From Mariprofundaceae bacterium (GTDB lineage: Bacteria > Pseudomonadota > Zetaproteobacteria > Mariprofundales > Mariprofundaceae), in the NCBI GenBank assembly GCA_030950835.1, contig JAUZQU010000181.1:1-26991 (forward strand): DNA of 26,991 nt, in the 5' to 3' direction. Position 1 is the first letter of the stretch, and every line of letters starts with the position of its first letter. The position numbers were made by a program, and so were the translations under genes. The notes under the pieces are model-generated. The model was not told where the DNA came from, made no database searches, and saw only the letters and a list, made by a program, of their open reading frames with translations. Below are positions 7,726 through 16,137 of the stretch, in pieces.

Positions 7726-10317
7726 TTAGAGTTTTTGTTGTAAGGTATGCAGTAAGGTAAGTGCCTCTAGTGGTGACATACTATTGATGTCTGCTGCGGC
7801 TAAAGCTGCCTCTAGCTGTTGCAAACGCTCTAAATCATTCTCTTTTTTGCGTTTGTCCGCTTCGGCAAACAAACCCAGTTGTAATTTTCCTGATTCTGCT
7901 TGTAATTCCGATTCATGTTCCAAACGGTACAAATGCTCACGCGCATTTTTCACCACTTGCGGCGGTAAACCAGCAAGTTGTGCCACTGCAATACCATAAG
8001 ATCTATCGGCTGCATTGTCGGTAACCTGATGCATGAAAATTACTTGCCCTTTCCATTCGCGCACCGTCACCGAAGCATTGAATGCTGTATGATGGGTGTC
8101 AGGTAGGTCGGTGAGTTCATGGTAGTGGGTGGCAAACAAGCTTAATACATCTTTGGCTTGAATCAGCGATTCCGCTACTGCCCAAGCAATCGCTAGACCA
8201 TCCCAAGTGCTGGTTCCACGTCCAATTTCATCCACAATCACCAAGGAACGCGGCTCCAAATGATTCAAAATAGCGGCAGTTTCCATCATTTCCACCATGA
8301 ATGTCGAGCGACCAGAAGTTAACTCATCACCAGCACCGACACGGGTAAACAGGCGTTTGGTTAAAGGGATTCTGGCTGCATCAGCAGGCACAAAACAACC
8401 CACATGCGCCAACCAAACAATCCACGCCACTTGCCGCATATACGTTGATTTTCCGCCCATATTCGGGCCAGTAAGCAACATGAATTTCCTTTTTTTCATG
8501 TCCATCTGCGTATCATTGGCAACAAATGAAGTGTCCTGTAAAAACTGTTCCACCACAGGGTGGCGACCACCCTCAATCTTCATCGCCCGACCACTATGCA
8601 CATCAGGACAAACATAGTGATATTCCATCGCAGTCACCGCAAAACAAACCAACACATCCAAACTTGCCACCGCCAAAGCAGCGGCTTGAATAGCTGATGT
8701 TCTGGCGGCAATCGCCTGTTGCACTTGGCTTACTAAAACCTCTTCTCTTGCCATAGCAGCAGCTTGCGCCCCCAATATTTCGGATTCAAAGCTGTGCAAT
8801 TCATCAGTAATAAAACGCTCAGCATTGACCAAGGTTTGTTTGCGCACATATTCAACTGGTGCGCTGGCAGCTTGGGCTTTGGATATTTCGATAAAATAAC
8901 CAAATACTTTGTTATATTTAACACGCAAATTGGCTAAACCTGTGCGCTCGCGCTCTTTGGCTTCATAATTTTTAAGCCAATCACCTGCATCTTGCGACAA
9001 AACACGCAACCTATCCAATTCAGCGTCATAACCCGCACGAATCACCCCTCCATCACGAAACAATGCAGGTGGTAAATCCACAATGGCAGCAGCCAATGTT
9101 TGCCCCAAGTCTTCCAAACCTGCCAAATCACGCAAAATTGGTGCAAATAAACCTTCTCGCTGCCCCAAGGCTTCAATCAAAGCAGGCAAAAGCAAAATAC
9201 TGTCACTCAAACCTTTAAAATCGCGTGGCGCCGCCCGATTCAAGACGATTCGGGTCAACATACGCTCCATATCACGGATATGTTTCAAGCTTTCACGGAT
9301 ATTTTCACGCGCCTCACCATCATCCAACAAGCTGGTGGTTGCTTGTTGCCGATGTTGAATATGCTCCAAATCACTCAGCGGAAAATCAATCCATTCACGA
9401 AGCAGTCGTGCACCCATGGGTGTTGCCGTTTTGTCCAACATAGACAATAAACTGCCTTTGCTTTCACCATTCATCGTTTGGTGTACTTCCAAGTTGCGCC
9501 GCGAACGCATATCAATGCACATGCCTTGTTTGCGCTCACGAAACACCGGCAAGGAGAGATGTTCCAAACTGCCCTTTTGCGTTTGCTCCACATATACCAG
9601 CACCGCTGCCACTGCCTTGGCAATATCTGGTGCCGCAGCCAAGTTTAAGGCTTCCCAGTCGGCAATGCCAAAGTGCTGCGCTATTTTTTCCTTCGCCACC
9701 TCAACAGAAAAACTCCATTCGCCCACTTCCCATGTCTGGATTGAGCCTGCCAACGTTGCGCTTATAACCTTGCCTGTTTGCAATAACAATTCCGCAGGGT
9801 TGAGCACGCTTAATGTCTCATCAAGCAACGCCATATTCCCTTGCAGCAGCTTCCACTGCCCCGATGCCACATCCAAAGAAGCCATCGCCCATGTTGCATC
9901 GCTTTGAAACAAGGCTGCCAAAGGTGCCGCACGTTCTTGCTCCAACAATGCTGATTCAGTAATCGTCCCAGGCGTGACCACCCGCACCACTTCACGTCTC
10001 ACAGGGCCTTTCTGCCCCGCTGTTGCTGCTTCCATCTGGTCACAAATAGCAACACGGCAACCAGCCTGCACCAGTTTTGCCAAATAACCCTCAGCCTGAT
10101 GCCAAGGTACACCCGCCATAGGAATGTCATCACCATTGGCTTTGCCCCGTTTGGTCAGGGTGATGTTTAATATTTTTGCCGCGGCAACCGCATCTTCAAA
10201 AAACAGTTCATAAAAATCGCCCATGCGATAAAACAACATACAATCCGCATGTTCGGCTTTAATTTTGAGATACTGTTGCATCATGGGTGTATGTTTGGTT
10301 GGTTCAGCAGAAGACAT
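7726..10317 (-). CDS. mutS: DNA mismatch repair protein MutS
   Basis: Recognises base mismatches and small loops and, with MutL, starts strand-directed repair. The 863-residue length is normal for the family. The mismatch-reading motif GDFYELF lies near the N-terminus (Phe35 and Glu37, the counterparts of E. coli Phe36/Glu38). The connector, lever and clamp regions follow. The ABC-type ATPase has the Walker A GPNMGGKST (Lys623), a Walker B/signature stretch (STFMVEMMETA, VIVDEIGRGTSTWDG) and the ATHYHELT histidine loop. The C-terminal helix-turn-helix region is present. The gene stands alone, convergent with the kinase operon and divergent from the small membrane protein gene. There is no clear Shine-Dalgarno; the ATG is preceded directly by CCGCCC, like gmhB. 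Nothing suggests damage. Confidence 0.99.
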   Translation of the reverse strand: MSSAEPTKHTPMMQQYLKIKAEHADCMLFYRMGDFYELFFEDAVAAAKILNITLTKRGKANGDDIPMAGVPWHQAEGYLAKLVQAGCRVAICDQMEAATAGQKGPVRREVVRVVTPGTITESALLEQERAAPLAALFQSDATWAMASLDVASGQWKLLQGNMALLDETLSVLNPAELLLQTGKVISATLAGSIQTWEVGEWSFSVEVAKEKIAQHFGIADWEALNLAAAPDIAKAVAAVLVYVEQTQKGSLEHLSLPVFRERKQGMCIDMRSRRNLEVHQTMNGESKGSLLSMLDKTATPMGARLLREWIDFPLSDLEHIQHRQQATTSLLDDGEARENIRESLKHIRDMERMLTRIVLNRAAPRDFKGLSDSILLLPALIEALGQREGLFAPILRDLAGLEDLGQTLAAAIVDLPPALFRDGGVIRAGYDAELDRLRVLSQDAGDWLKNYEAKERERTGLANLRVKYNKVFGYFIEISKAQAASAPVEYVRKQTLVNAERFITDELHSFESEILGAQAAAMAREEVLVSQVQQAIAARTSAIQAAALAVASLDVLVCFAVTAMEYHYVCPDVHSGRAMKIEGGRHPVVEQFLQDTSFVANDTQMDMKKRKFMLLTGPNMGGKSTYMRQVAWIVWLAHVGCFVPADAARIPLTKRLFTRVGAGDELTSGRSTFMVEMMETAAILNHLEPRSLVIVDEIGRGTSTWDGLAIAWAVAESLIQAKDVLSLFATHYHELTDLPDTHHTAFNASVTVREWKGQVIFMHQVTDNAADRSYGIAVAQLAGLPPQVVKNAREHLYRLEHESELQAESGKLQLGLFAEADKRKKENDLERLQQLEAALAAADINSMSPLEALTLLHTLQQKL

Positions 10318-10415
10318 GGGCGGAACCTACGCAAGAAAGACGTGCAGTTGAACCCCATTCAAGCCATGATACGCTAAAGACGTTTGATTATCCATATCCA
10401 AGGAAGCATTTAAAC

Positions 10416-10772
10416 ATGAATCAATCAACACAAGACCCTGAAACAGAACGCTTTTATAAGCTAAGTTACTTTATCATACCCATTCCTATGCTTTTGGGTT
10501 TAGCTTTTGCTGCTTATGTCTTGATGACCGAAGATTCGCGCAATCTATCCTACTGCACCGTTAGCAAAAGCGAACAAGCTTACCAAAAACCCATCTTACA
10601 AGCCGTCGATTTTGTCTCCCATGAAGCCATCAGTTTGAACCTGTGCAAAGATAAAGATGAAAACATCGATGCTGGCGATGGTCAGTTGCAAGGGCGTGTA
10701 CACTGGTTTGTCTGTAAAGGCACAACCTGTGGCCCACATTGGCAAACCCTGCTGGCATTACCCCAACCATAA
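10416..10772 (+). CDS. Small single-pass membrane protein of unknown function
   Basis: I do not recognise this 118-residue protein. One hydrophobic segment (about residues 18-40, IIPIPMLLGLAFAAYVL) is followed by a soluble part of about 80 residues with four cysteines (in NLSYCTV, LNLCKDK, WFVCKGTTCGP), so an exported, disulfide-bonded domain is possible. The acidic run KDKDENIDAGDG lies in the soluble part. The frame is open further upstream to 10287, inside the start of mutS on the other strand. The ATG at 10416 is preferred because AAGGA lies 11 bp before it and the upstream codons look non-coding. It is divergent from mutS and 317 bp upstream of the ACT protein gene. It could be a lineage-specific envelope protein. 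Confidence 0.7.
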   Translation: MNQSTQDPETERFYKLSYFIIPIPMLLGLAFAAYVLMTEDSRNLSYCTVSKSEQAYQKPILQAVDFVSHEAISLNLCKDKDENIDAGDGQLQGRVHWFVCKGTTCGPHWQTLLALPQP

Positions 10773-11089
10773 CCTGCTAGTTAAGCATCACGCTGACAAA
10801 GTCCTTTGCCTTACCTGTACTCGGCATACCATTACGCCCTCGATGACCTGCCGTAATTATGGCGTGTGTTTAAAAGAAACAGCCGTTTTGTTGTAGCTCG
10901 ACCTACCTTGTTGCATCACGATGACTTGGTTGCATGACGTGTACACATGACGCACAGCAAAAGGTGGCTTTGGATGTGGAATACATGCATAAAAAGTCTT
11001 TTTTCTTTGATATGTATAGATTGTGGTTAACCTTGAGCAAAGTGATACGTAAAGATCATATTCCCATTGAACCAAGCGAGGTATGCAGC
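10773..11089 (+). other. 317-bp gap between the small membrane protein and ACT genes
   Basis: No convincing coding sequence. An open frame runs through the last part (from 10934) into the ACT gene, but its codons look non-coding and the real start at 11090 has its own Shine-Dalgarno. The gap holds a perfect 8-bp palindrome GTGTACAC flanked on both sides by CATGAC/ATGAC, near 10930-10955, which could be an operator. A T-rich, AT-rich stretch near 10990-11030 may contain the promoter, but I cannot pick reliable -35 and -10 boxes. Weak inverted repeats near 10828-10860 have no T-tract. Confidence 0.5.
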
Positions 11090-11614
11090 ATGAAACAATC
11101 CATATTATTATCCATTTCAGGCAAAGACAGAGCTGGCATTGTGCGTGATGTGAGTGCGGTGTTGCTGCAAGCAGATGCTAACCTTGAAGACTCATCTATG
11201 ACAGTGCTTAGAGGGCGATTCACCATGATGTTGATTGTGGAGTTGGCAGCAGGTGGCGAGCTGACTGCGCTTAAAGCTTCGCTGGCTGAGCTTGAACAGC
11301 ACACGGGTTTAAACGTACAATCCCAAATCTTGAACCATGATGAAGCAAGCTTGATTCCTGATGAACCTGATTGTGTATTTACGGTGAGTGGTGCGGATAA
11401 ACCAGGCATTGTGTTTGCGGTGACGGATGTTTTGGCGGATGTTGGGGTGTCGGTTGTGGATGTATCAACACGCGAGCGGGATGGCGTGTATATGATGGCG
11501 CTGGAAGTGCTTGCAGGTGAAAATATGGATATATTGCGCGATAAACTGGCGCAAGTTGCTGAAAAATTATCGGTGTCTATTGAAATACATGCGCTTGATG
11601 ATGATGTGATGTAA
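11090..11614 (+). CDS. Double ACT-domain protein, GcvR-like
   Basis: A 174-residue protein made of two ACT ligand-binding domains. The first (about 1-80) starts ILLSISGKDRAGIVRDV and the second (about 95-170) starts FTVSGADKPGIVFAV. This is the architecture of GcvR, the regulator of the glycine cleavage system, and of related amino-acid-sensing ACT proteins. There is no DNA-binding domain and no enzyme domain, so it probably acts by binding a partner protein. The start is chosen at the ATG with GAGG 8 bp upstream; a longer frame back to 10934 would add an implausible 52-residue leader. It lies 9 bp before the peptide deformylase gene and is probably co-transcribed with it. No gcvA or gcv genes are in view, so the exact regulon is unknown. 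Confidence 0.88.
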   Translation: MKQSILLSISGKDRAGIVRDVSAVLLQADANLEDSSMTVLRGRFTMMLIVELAAGGELTALKASLAELEQHTGLNVQSQILNHDEASLIPDEPDCVFTVSGADKPGIVFAVTDVLADVGVSVVDVSTRERDGVYMMALEVLAGENMDILRDKLAQVAEKLSVSIEIHALDDDVM

Positions 11615-11623
11615 GGCAAAGCC

Positions 11624-12115
11624 ATGTATGAACTGCTGATAGTACCCGATGCACGACTGCGGCAAAAATCGTTACCCGTTACACAATTTGATGCCAAACT
11701 AAATGACTTTGTTCAACATCTTGAAGCTGCGATGTTGGATGGTATGGGTGGCGTGGGTATTGCTGCACCGCAGTTGGGGCTATTGCAACGTATTGTGATG
11801 GTAGATTGCTCGCTGGGTAGGCATAAAAATAAAAATCATGGGCGATTGCTGATGATAAACCCTGAAATTGTGACGTACGATGGTGAAGCATTGGGACGCG
11901 AGGGTTGTTTATCGGTGCCCGAATGGGTGGGGACTGTGCCAAGAGCGCGAAGAATTACTGTGCGTTATCAAGATTTACAAGGTCAGTTTCATGAGGTAGT
12001 TAGCAAAGCTTTTGAAGCAAGGGTAATGCAACATGAAATCGATCATTTGGATGGTATTCTATTTATTGACCGTATCATTTCGACCAAAGATATGCTGCGC
12101 AGGATGGATATATGA
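11624..12115 (+). CDS. def: Peptide deformylase
   Basis: Removes the formyl group from the N-terminal methionine of new proteins, as a metal enzyme in the cytoplasm. All three signature motifs are present: GVGIAAPQ (residues 43-50), EGCLS (93-97, metal ligand Cys95) and HEIDH (137-141, two metal-ligand histidines and the catalytic Glu). The 163-residue length is typical. A weak AAGG precedes the ATG. It follows the ACT gene by 9 bp, whereas the common fmt partner is absent here. The family has paralogues; the full motif set says this copy should be active. Confidence 0.97.
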   Translation: MYELLIVPDARLRQKSLPVTQFDAKLNDFVQHLEAAMLDGMGGVGIAAPQLGLLQRIVMVDCSLGRHKNKNHGRLLMINPEIVTYDGEALGREGCLSVPEWVGTVPRARRITVRYQDLQGQFHEVVSKAFEARVMQHEIDHLDGILFIDRIISTKDMLRRMDI

Positions 12116-12318
12116 GTTTTAGCCCTCCAAGTATGTAATATGTGTCTCTGATTTGGCTAAAGCGGAGTCATAACAGTGGGCACGAAGGCAAGATTATTTC
12201 GTGTCTAAGAAGAGCATCAAATAGCTTACACGCAATAGGTAAGGATAAGCGGTTTCTCACGCTTCTTAATCAAGATTGACGCTTTGACCTGCCACATTTT
12301 TCCTCATCTTAAGCCATG

Positions 12319-12353
12319 AAAAAAGCCTGCAAACACGAGGTTTACAGGCTTTT
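12319..12353 (-). terminator. Rho-independent terminator of groES-groEL
   Basis: On the minus strand, just after the groEL stop, a hairpin with arms AAAAGCCTGTAAAC and GTTTGCAGGCTTTT (one G-U pair, short CTCG-type loop) runs into TTTTTT. It fits an intrinsic terminator for the chaperonin operon. Between it and the def stop at 12115 there are about 200 bp without a gene. They contain only a weak inverted repeat (CACGAA...TTCGTG) with no T-tract. Confidence 0.88.
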
Positions 12354-12390
12354 GACACTTTACAGTTCGTGCAATGTGATGGCTAAGCCA

Positions 12391-14025
12391 TTACATCATG
12401 CCGCCCATGCCGCCGCCCATGTCTGGTGCAGGAGCTGCTCCAGCAGGTTCAGGAACGTCTGCAACCATAGCTTCAGTTGTAATCAACAAACCAGCGATAG
12501 AAGCTGCATGTTGAAGCGCAGTACGGGTTACTTTAGTAGGGTCAATCACACCCATTTTCACCAAGTCGCCATACTCTTCAGTACCAGCGTTGTAACCGAA
12601 GTTAGCATCATCTGCTTTGGCAATTTCATTGACCACTACAGAAGCTTCGCCGCCACCGTTGGTCACGATTTGACGCAATGGCGATTCAATAGCAATGCGT
12701 ACGATATTGATACCAGCATCTTGATCGCTGTTTTCGCCTTTAATGTTTGCCAAAGCTTTGCCAGCACGAATAAGCGCCACGCCACCACCAGCAACAATAC
12801 CTTCTTCAACAGCAGCACGTGTTGCATGAAGTGCATCATCCACACGGTCTTTTTTCTCTTTCATCGCTACTTCAGTTGCCGCACCGACTTTAATGACTGC
12901 AACACCACCAGCAAGTTTAGCTAAACGTTCTTGCATTTTTTCTTTGTCATATTCAGAAGTTGTTTCTTCTAACTGTGAACGAATGAGGCTTACACGCGCT
13001 TTAATCGCGGCTTTATCACCAGAACCATCCACGATAGTTGTAGTGTCTTTCGCCACTTGCACTGTGCCTGCTTGACCCAAATCTTCCAAAGTTACGCTTT
13101 CTAACTTCAAGCCAAGATCTTCAGTGATAACTTTACCACCAGTCAAAATAGCCATGTCTTCCATCATAGATTTACGACGGTCGCCAAAACCAGGTGCTTT
13201 AATTGCCGCAACATTCATCACGCCACGCATTTTGTTCACTACCAACGTTGCCAAGGCTTCGCCTTCGATATCTTCAGCGATAATCAATAAAGGTTTGCCC
13301 GTACGTGCTACTGCTTCCAATACAGGAAGAAGGTCACGCATGTTTGAAATTTTCTTTTCAAAGAACAAAATGTAAGCATCTTTAAGCTCTGCTTCCATGC
13401 GATCAGCATTGGTTACAAAGTATGGCGACAAATAACCACGCTCAAATTGCATGCCTTCAACCACATCAAGCTCAGTTTCCAAGCCCGTTGCTTCTTCAAC
13501 TGTAATCACGCCTTCTTTACCAACTTTTTCCATAGCGTCAGCAATGATTTTACCGATTTCAGTGTCACCGTTAGAAGAAATCGTGCCCACTTGCGCTACT
13601 TCTTCTTGGTTTTTAACTGGTTTAGAAAGGTTTGCCAACTCTGTAGTTAAAGCAGCAACTGCTTTATCGATACCACGTTGCAAGTCCATTGGGTTCATGC
13701 CAGCAGCAACAGCTTTATTGCCTTCTTTAGCAATCGCTTGTGCCAACACAGTTGCTGTAGTCGTACCATCACCTGCGATGTCGGCAGTTTTAGAGGCAAC
13801 TTCTTTCACCATCTGTGCGCCCATGTTTTCAAACTTGTCTTCAAGTTCGATTTCCTTGGCAACTGAAACACCATCTTTCGTGATGGTAGGTGCGCCCCAA
13901 GATTTTTCAAGCACAACGTTACGCCCTTTAGGACCTAATGTTACTTTTACTGCGTTTGCTAATTTATCAACGCCTGCAAGCATTTTCGTGCGTGCTTCGT
14001 CGCCAAAAATAATTTCCTTAGCCAT
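12391..14025 (-). CDS. groEL: Chaperonin GroEL (60 kDa)
   Basis: Folds proteins in the cytoplasm as a double heptameric ring with GroES. It is a 544-residue, full-length group I chaperonin. The N-terminus is MAKEIIFGDEAR, the ATP site has the GDGTTT motif (AGDGTTTATVLA), and the C-terminus ends in the flexible GGM repeats (GGGMGGMM). The start is the ATG at 14025, with AGGAG 9 bp before it. A TTG two codons upstream is in frame but is not the family start. groES lies 47 bp upstream in the usual order, and a strong terminator follows. Only one chaperonin set is visible and nothing looks abnormal. Confidence 0.99.
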   Translation of the reverse strand: MAKEIIFGDEARTKMLAGVDKLANAVKVTLGPKGRNVVLEKSWGAPTITKDGVSVAKEIELEDKFENMGAQMVKEVASKTADIAGDGTTTATVLAQAIAKEGNKAVAAGMNPMDLQRGIDKAVAALTTELANLSKPVKNQEEVAQVGTISSNGDTEIGKIIADAMEKVGKEGVITVEEATGLETELDVVEGMQFERGYLSPYFVTNADRMEAELKDAYILFFEKKISNMRDLLPVLEAVARTGKPLLIIAEDIEGEALATLVVNKMRGVMNVAAIKAPGFGDRRKSMMEDMAILTGGKVITEDLGLKLESVTLEDLGQAGTVQVAKDTTTIVDGSGDKAAIKARVSLIRSQLEETTSEYDKEKMQERLAKLAGGVAVIKVGAATEVAMKEKKDRVDDALHATRAAVEEGIVAGGGVALIRAGKALANIKGENSDQDAGINIVRIAIESPLRQIVTNGGGEASVVVNEIAKADDANFGYNAGTEEYGDLVKMGVIDPTKVTRTALQHAASIAGLLITTEAMVADVPEPAGAAPAPDMGGGMGGMM

Positions 14026-14072
14026 GTTCAATATCTCCTAAATAAGATTGTAATAAGTGTGTTTAAATGTGG

Positions 14073-14369
14073 TTATTTAGTGATCACGCCGAGGACGTCG
14101 TCTTCACGCATCATCAAGAAAGTGTCACCATCAAGTCTAATTTCTGTGCCTGCATATGTAGAAAACAAAACTGTGTCCCCAACTTGCACATCCAAAGCGC
14201 GGATGTCACCGTTGTCCAAGATTTTGCCTTTACCTACAGCAATAATTTCACCTTGAAGTGGTTTTTCTTTAGCCGAGTCAGGGATGATGATACCACCTGC
14301 TGATTTTTGCTCTTCGTCTAAACGACGAACAATGACACGGTCATGTAATGGACGAACTTGTGTTGCCAT
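14073..14369 (-). CDS. groES: Co-chaperonin GroES (10 kDa)
   Basis: The heptameric lid of GroEL. It has 98 residues and begins with the typical RPLHDRVIVRRLDEEQKSAGGI; the mobile-loop region and the C-terminal DVLGVI are conserved. A Shine-Dalgarno GGAGAAAC lies before the ATG. It is the first gene of groES-groEL, with a promoter candidate at 14415-14443. Confidence 0.99.
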   Translation of the reverse strand: MATQVRPLHDRVIVRRLDEEQKSAGGIIIPDSAKEKPLQGEIIAVGKGKILDNGDIRALDVQVGDTVLFSTYAGTEIRLDGDTFLMMREDDVLGVITK

Positions 14370-14414
14370 GGTTGTTTCTCCTGTATTAAAATCAAATGAT
14401 GAATAAGTATCCGC

Positions 14415-14443
14415 TTTATAAGAGCCATGAACCAGAAGTTCAA
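14415..14443 (-). promoter_or_regulatory. Candidate promoter of groES-groEL
   Basis: On the minus strand TTGAAC and TATAAA are spaced by exactly 17 bp, about 45 bp upstream of the groES ATG. The -35 also fits the TTGAA core of heat-shock (sigma-32) promoters, but the CCCCAT-type -10 of that class is not seen. No CIRCE element (TTAGCACTC-N9-GAGTGCTAA) is visible between groES and the PAP2 gene, so HrcA control is unlikely at this locus. Confidence 0.55.
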
Positions 14444-14482
14444 CCCCCCGCGCTCACTTTTTTAAGCATTCATGTTGCCTGT

Positions 14483-15409
14483 TTAAAAGATGTAATGAAA
14501 ACCTAGCCCAAGTTGACCTTCTTCTACGATAGGTGCCCAACTCATATGGCTTGATATTGTATCATCTTGCATGTTTTGACCGCGTTCATAAGCGATGCTG
14601 CCAAAGGTATAACCCAGCGCAATCGCCAGCGGGTAGTCACTTGCCCAATGCACACCATTATTCATCATCTGAAAGGATAATAAGGATAACAGCGTGACAC
14701 CTGTAGGTAGTACCCACGTCTTTTCAGGGTAGTTTTTATGGATGACAGTCAACACCATGCTGCCCACTGCCAAATGTCCAGAAGGGAAGGCATCATAAGC
14801 AGGGATGTTTTCCATATAAGTTTGCTGATTGGGAAAGAAGTCCCAACGTCCTGCAGGTTCTGTGGCGCGGAAAGGACTTTCTCTACCTGTAATATGTTTG
14901 ATTGTTTGGGTGGCGATAGTGGTGGTAATCATACCTTCAATGATTTGAAAACCTGTGTTGTAAGCTTTATCGTCATCGTTCCATGCCCCCACTCCTAAAA
15001 AAGCTGCGGCAATGATAGAGTGGGTCCAACCGTCACCAATGAAGTATAACGATGAGCCTAGATCTGTGGGGAAGCGTATTTCAAACTGACCAATATTATA
15101 AAAGGTCGTCGTCTTGTCCTCACTGGCAATGCCCAAGTCTCGCCCTAAAGACTCAGAAGCTGTAAGCAACTGCTCATCCAGCGCAATCAATGCCACTGTA
15201 GATACACCGACCAACCACCAATAAGGTACAGCGTCTTCATGGAACACACGCCCATAAGCTTGTTCATAATCACCATACACATAATCAAAGGTATCTGAAA
15301 ATTGAGGGTATAAGTCTTGGGCTGCTATGTTGTCTGCTGCTAAAGCTGGGCTGCTGCATACACTGAGCATACAATAAACGTAAAACAGTCTATACCATGA
15401 TACTTTCAT
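14483..15409 (-). CDS. PAP2-family phosphatase, exported
   Basis: Probably a membrane-associated or periplasmic phosphatase that removes phosphate from a lipid such as phosphatidic acid or undecaprenyl diphosphate. It has 308 residues with an N-terminal signal peptide (cleavage likely after SPALAA). The three PAP2 motifs are present: KHITGRESP (171-179), PSGH (209-212) and GVHWASDYP with His254 and Asp258, though motif 1 is slightly divergent. Hydrophobic helices surround the motifs. The ATG at 15409 overlaps the TGA of the preceding START-like gene (ATGA) and has GGGAG just upstream, so it is preferred over the ATG four codons earlier. It is the last gene of the gmhB operon. The family is clear; the substrate is not. 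Confidence 0.88.
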   Translation of the reverse strand: MKVSWYRLFYVYCMLSVCSSPALAADNIAAQDLYPQFSDTFDYVYGDYEQAYGRVFHEDAVPYWWLVGVSTVALIALDEQLLTASESLGRDLGIASEDKTTTFYNIGQFEIRFPTDLGSSLYFIGDGWTHSIIAAAFLGVGAWNDDDKAYNTGFQIIEGMITTTIATQTIKHITGRESPFRATEPAGRWDFFPNQQTYMENIPAYDAFPSGHLAVGSMVLTVIHKNYPEKTWVLPTGVTLLSLLSFQMMNNGVHWASDYPLAIALGYTFGSIAYERGQNMQDDTISSHMSWAPIVEEGQLGLGFHYIF

Positions 15410-16137
15410 CGCTGCTCCCACGATTGTTCTGCACGTTGCTTGGTGCTCTTTAATAAGTCCACCACCCCACTTCTGCTTAAAATATCTACAATCCAGCCCA
15501 AACCAAAAGGCACATGTCCAGGATCTGTAATCGTTTGGTAGGTTAATAAGGTTTGCCCATCATCTTGCCCAGGCTCTAACCACCAATAACCTGTGCTCGA
15601 CACAATCGTTTCCTCTGCTTTTAAACCTGCCCAAGGCACCGATTTCCAAACCATAGTTCGACTTAAACCATGCTGTTCGAAGCTGAGTTGCAAACGATAA
15701 CGCGAAGTCACCCCAAAGGGTAAAGCCAATGCATAGTTTACCACTGCTTGCTGTTCAGATTGTCGCAAGACTTCAATGTTTTCAACATAGGGCGCATAGG
15801 CAACCAGTTGTGGAAAATCTTTAATCAACGCAAAAACATGTGTCACAGGCGCATCAACGATAATGAATGCTTGCACATGTTCGGCTGGCGCACCTTCTAA
15901 CGTTTGATTCTGCAACACCACGCGCCCAGCTTCAAGCTTCTTGATGTCTGCTGCTTGAAACTGATGTGTAGCGTACCACGCGGTTGATCCTGAACCTGTT
16001 GCCTGACTGATATGAGGCAAAAACAATAACCCACACATACATAAATAAGCGAATAGCTTGCTCAGCAACGTCTGCTCAACCACCCAATTCACGGCAAGCC
16101 GCTTCAATACGTGTTTCACATGTCGCCAACAAGTCAT
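15406..16137 (-). CDS. START/SRPBCC-like periplasmic lipid-binding protein
   Basis: A 243-residue protein. A hydrophobic signal segment (LSKLFAYLCMCGLLFLPHISQA, about 25-46) is followed by a START-type fold (about 55-235) with the helix-strand pattern VDAPVTHVFALIKDFPQLVAYAPYVENIEVL. START proteins bind a hydrophobic ligand in a deep groove. Its position between an acyltransferase and a lipid phosphatase suggests a lipid ligand in the envelope, which is inference. The longest ATG (16137) has AGAGGG 9 bp upstream but overlaps the acyltransferase by 62 bp and gives a long region before the signal helix. GTG (16092, 16083) or TTG (16068) starts near the acyltransferase stop would give a more normal signal peptide, so the start is unsure. 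The stop overlaps the PAP2 start. Confidence 0.8.
   Translation of the reverse strand: MTCWRHVKHVLKRLAVNWVVEQTLLSKLFAYLCMCGLLFLPHISQATGSGSTAWYATHQFQAADIKKLEAGRVVLQNQTLEGAPAEHVQAFIIVDAPVTHVFALIKDFPQLVAYAPYVENIEVLRQSEQQAVVNYALALPFGVTSRYRLQLSFEQHGLSRTMVWKSVPWAGLKAEETIVSSTGYWWLEPGQDDGQTLLTYQTITDPGHVPFGLGWIVDILSRSGVVDLLKSTKQRAEQSWEQR

Noticed and set aside
7694..7728. AAGCC/GGCTT inverted repeat between the last kinase and mutS as a bidirectional terminator
   Set aside because: A 5-bp stem with a 12-base loop and no T-tract on either side is too weak.
9416..9907. A 163-codon open frame on the plus strand opposite mutS
   Set aside because: Antisense to conserved mutS codons, with no recognisable protein features.
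10657..10700. Acidic run DKDENIDAGDG in the small membrane protein as an EF-hand calcium loop
   Set aside because: The Gly at loop position 6 and the Glu at position 12 are missing, so it does not fit the EF-hand pattern.
11056..11697. A 213-codon open frame on the minus strand opposite the ACT and def genes
   Set aside because: Serine/threonine-rich shadow frame; both plus-strand genes are well supported by motifs.
12180..12220. CACGAA...TTCGTG hairpin after def as a terminator
   Set aside because: Short stem, long loop and no T-tract follow; it may be chance.
13451..14041. A 196-codon open frame on the plus strand opposite groEL
   Set aside because: It mirrors the groEL coding frame, has no family resemblance, and groEL is certain on the other strand.
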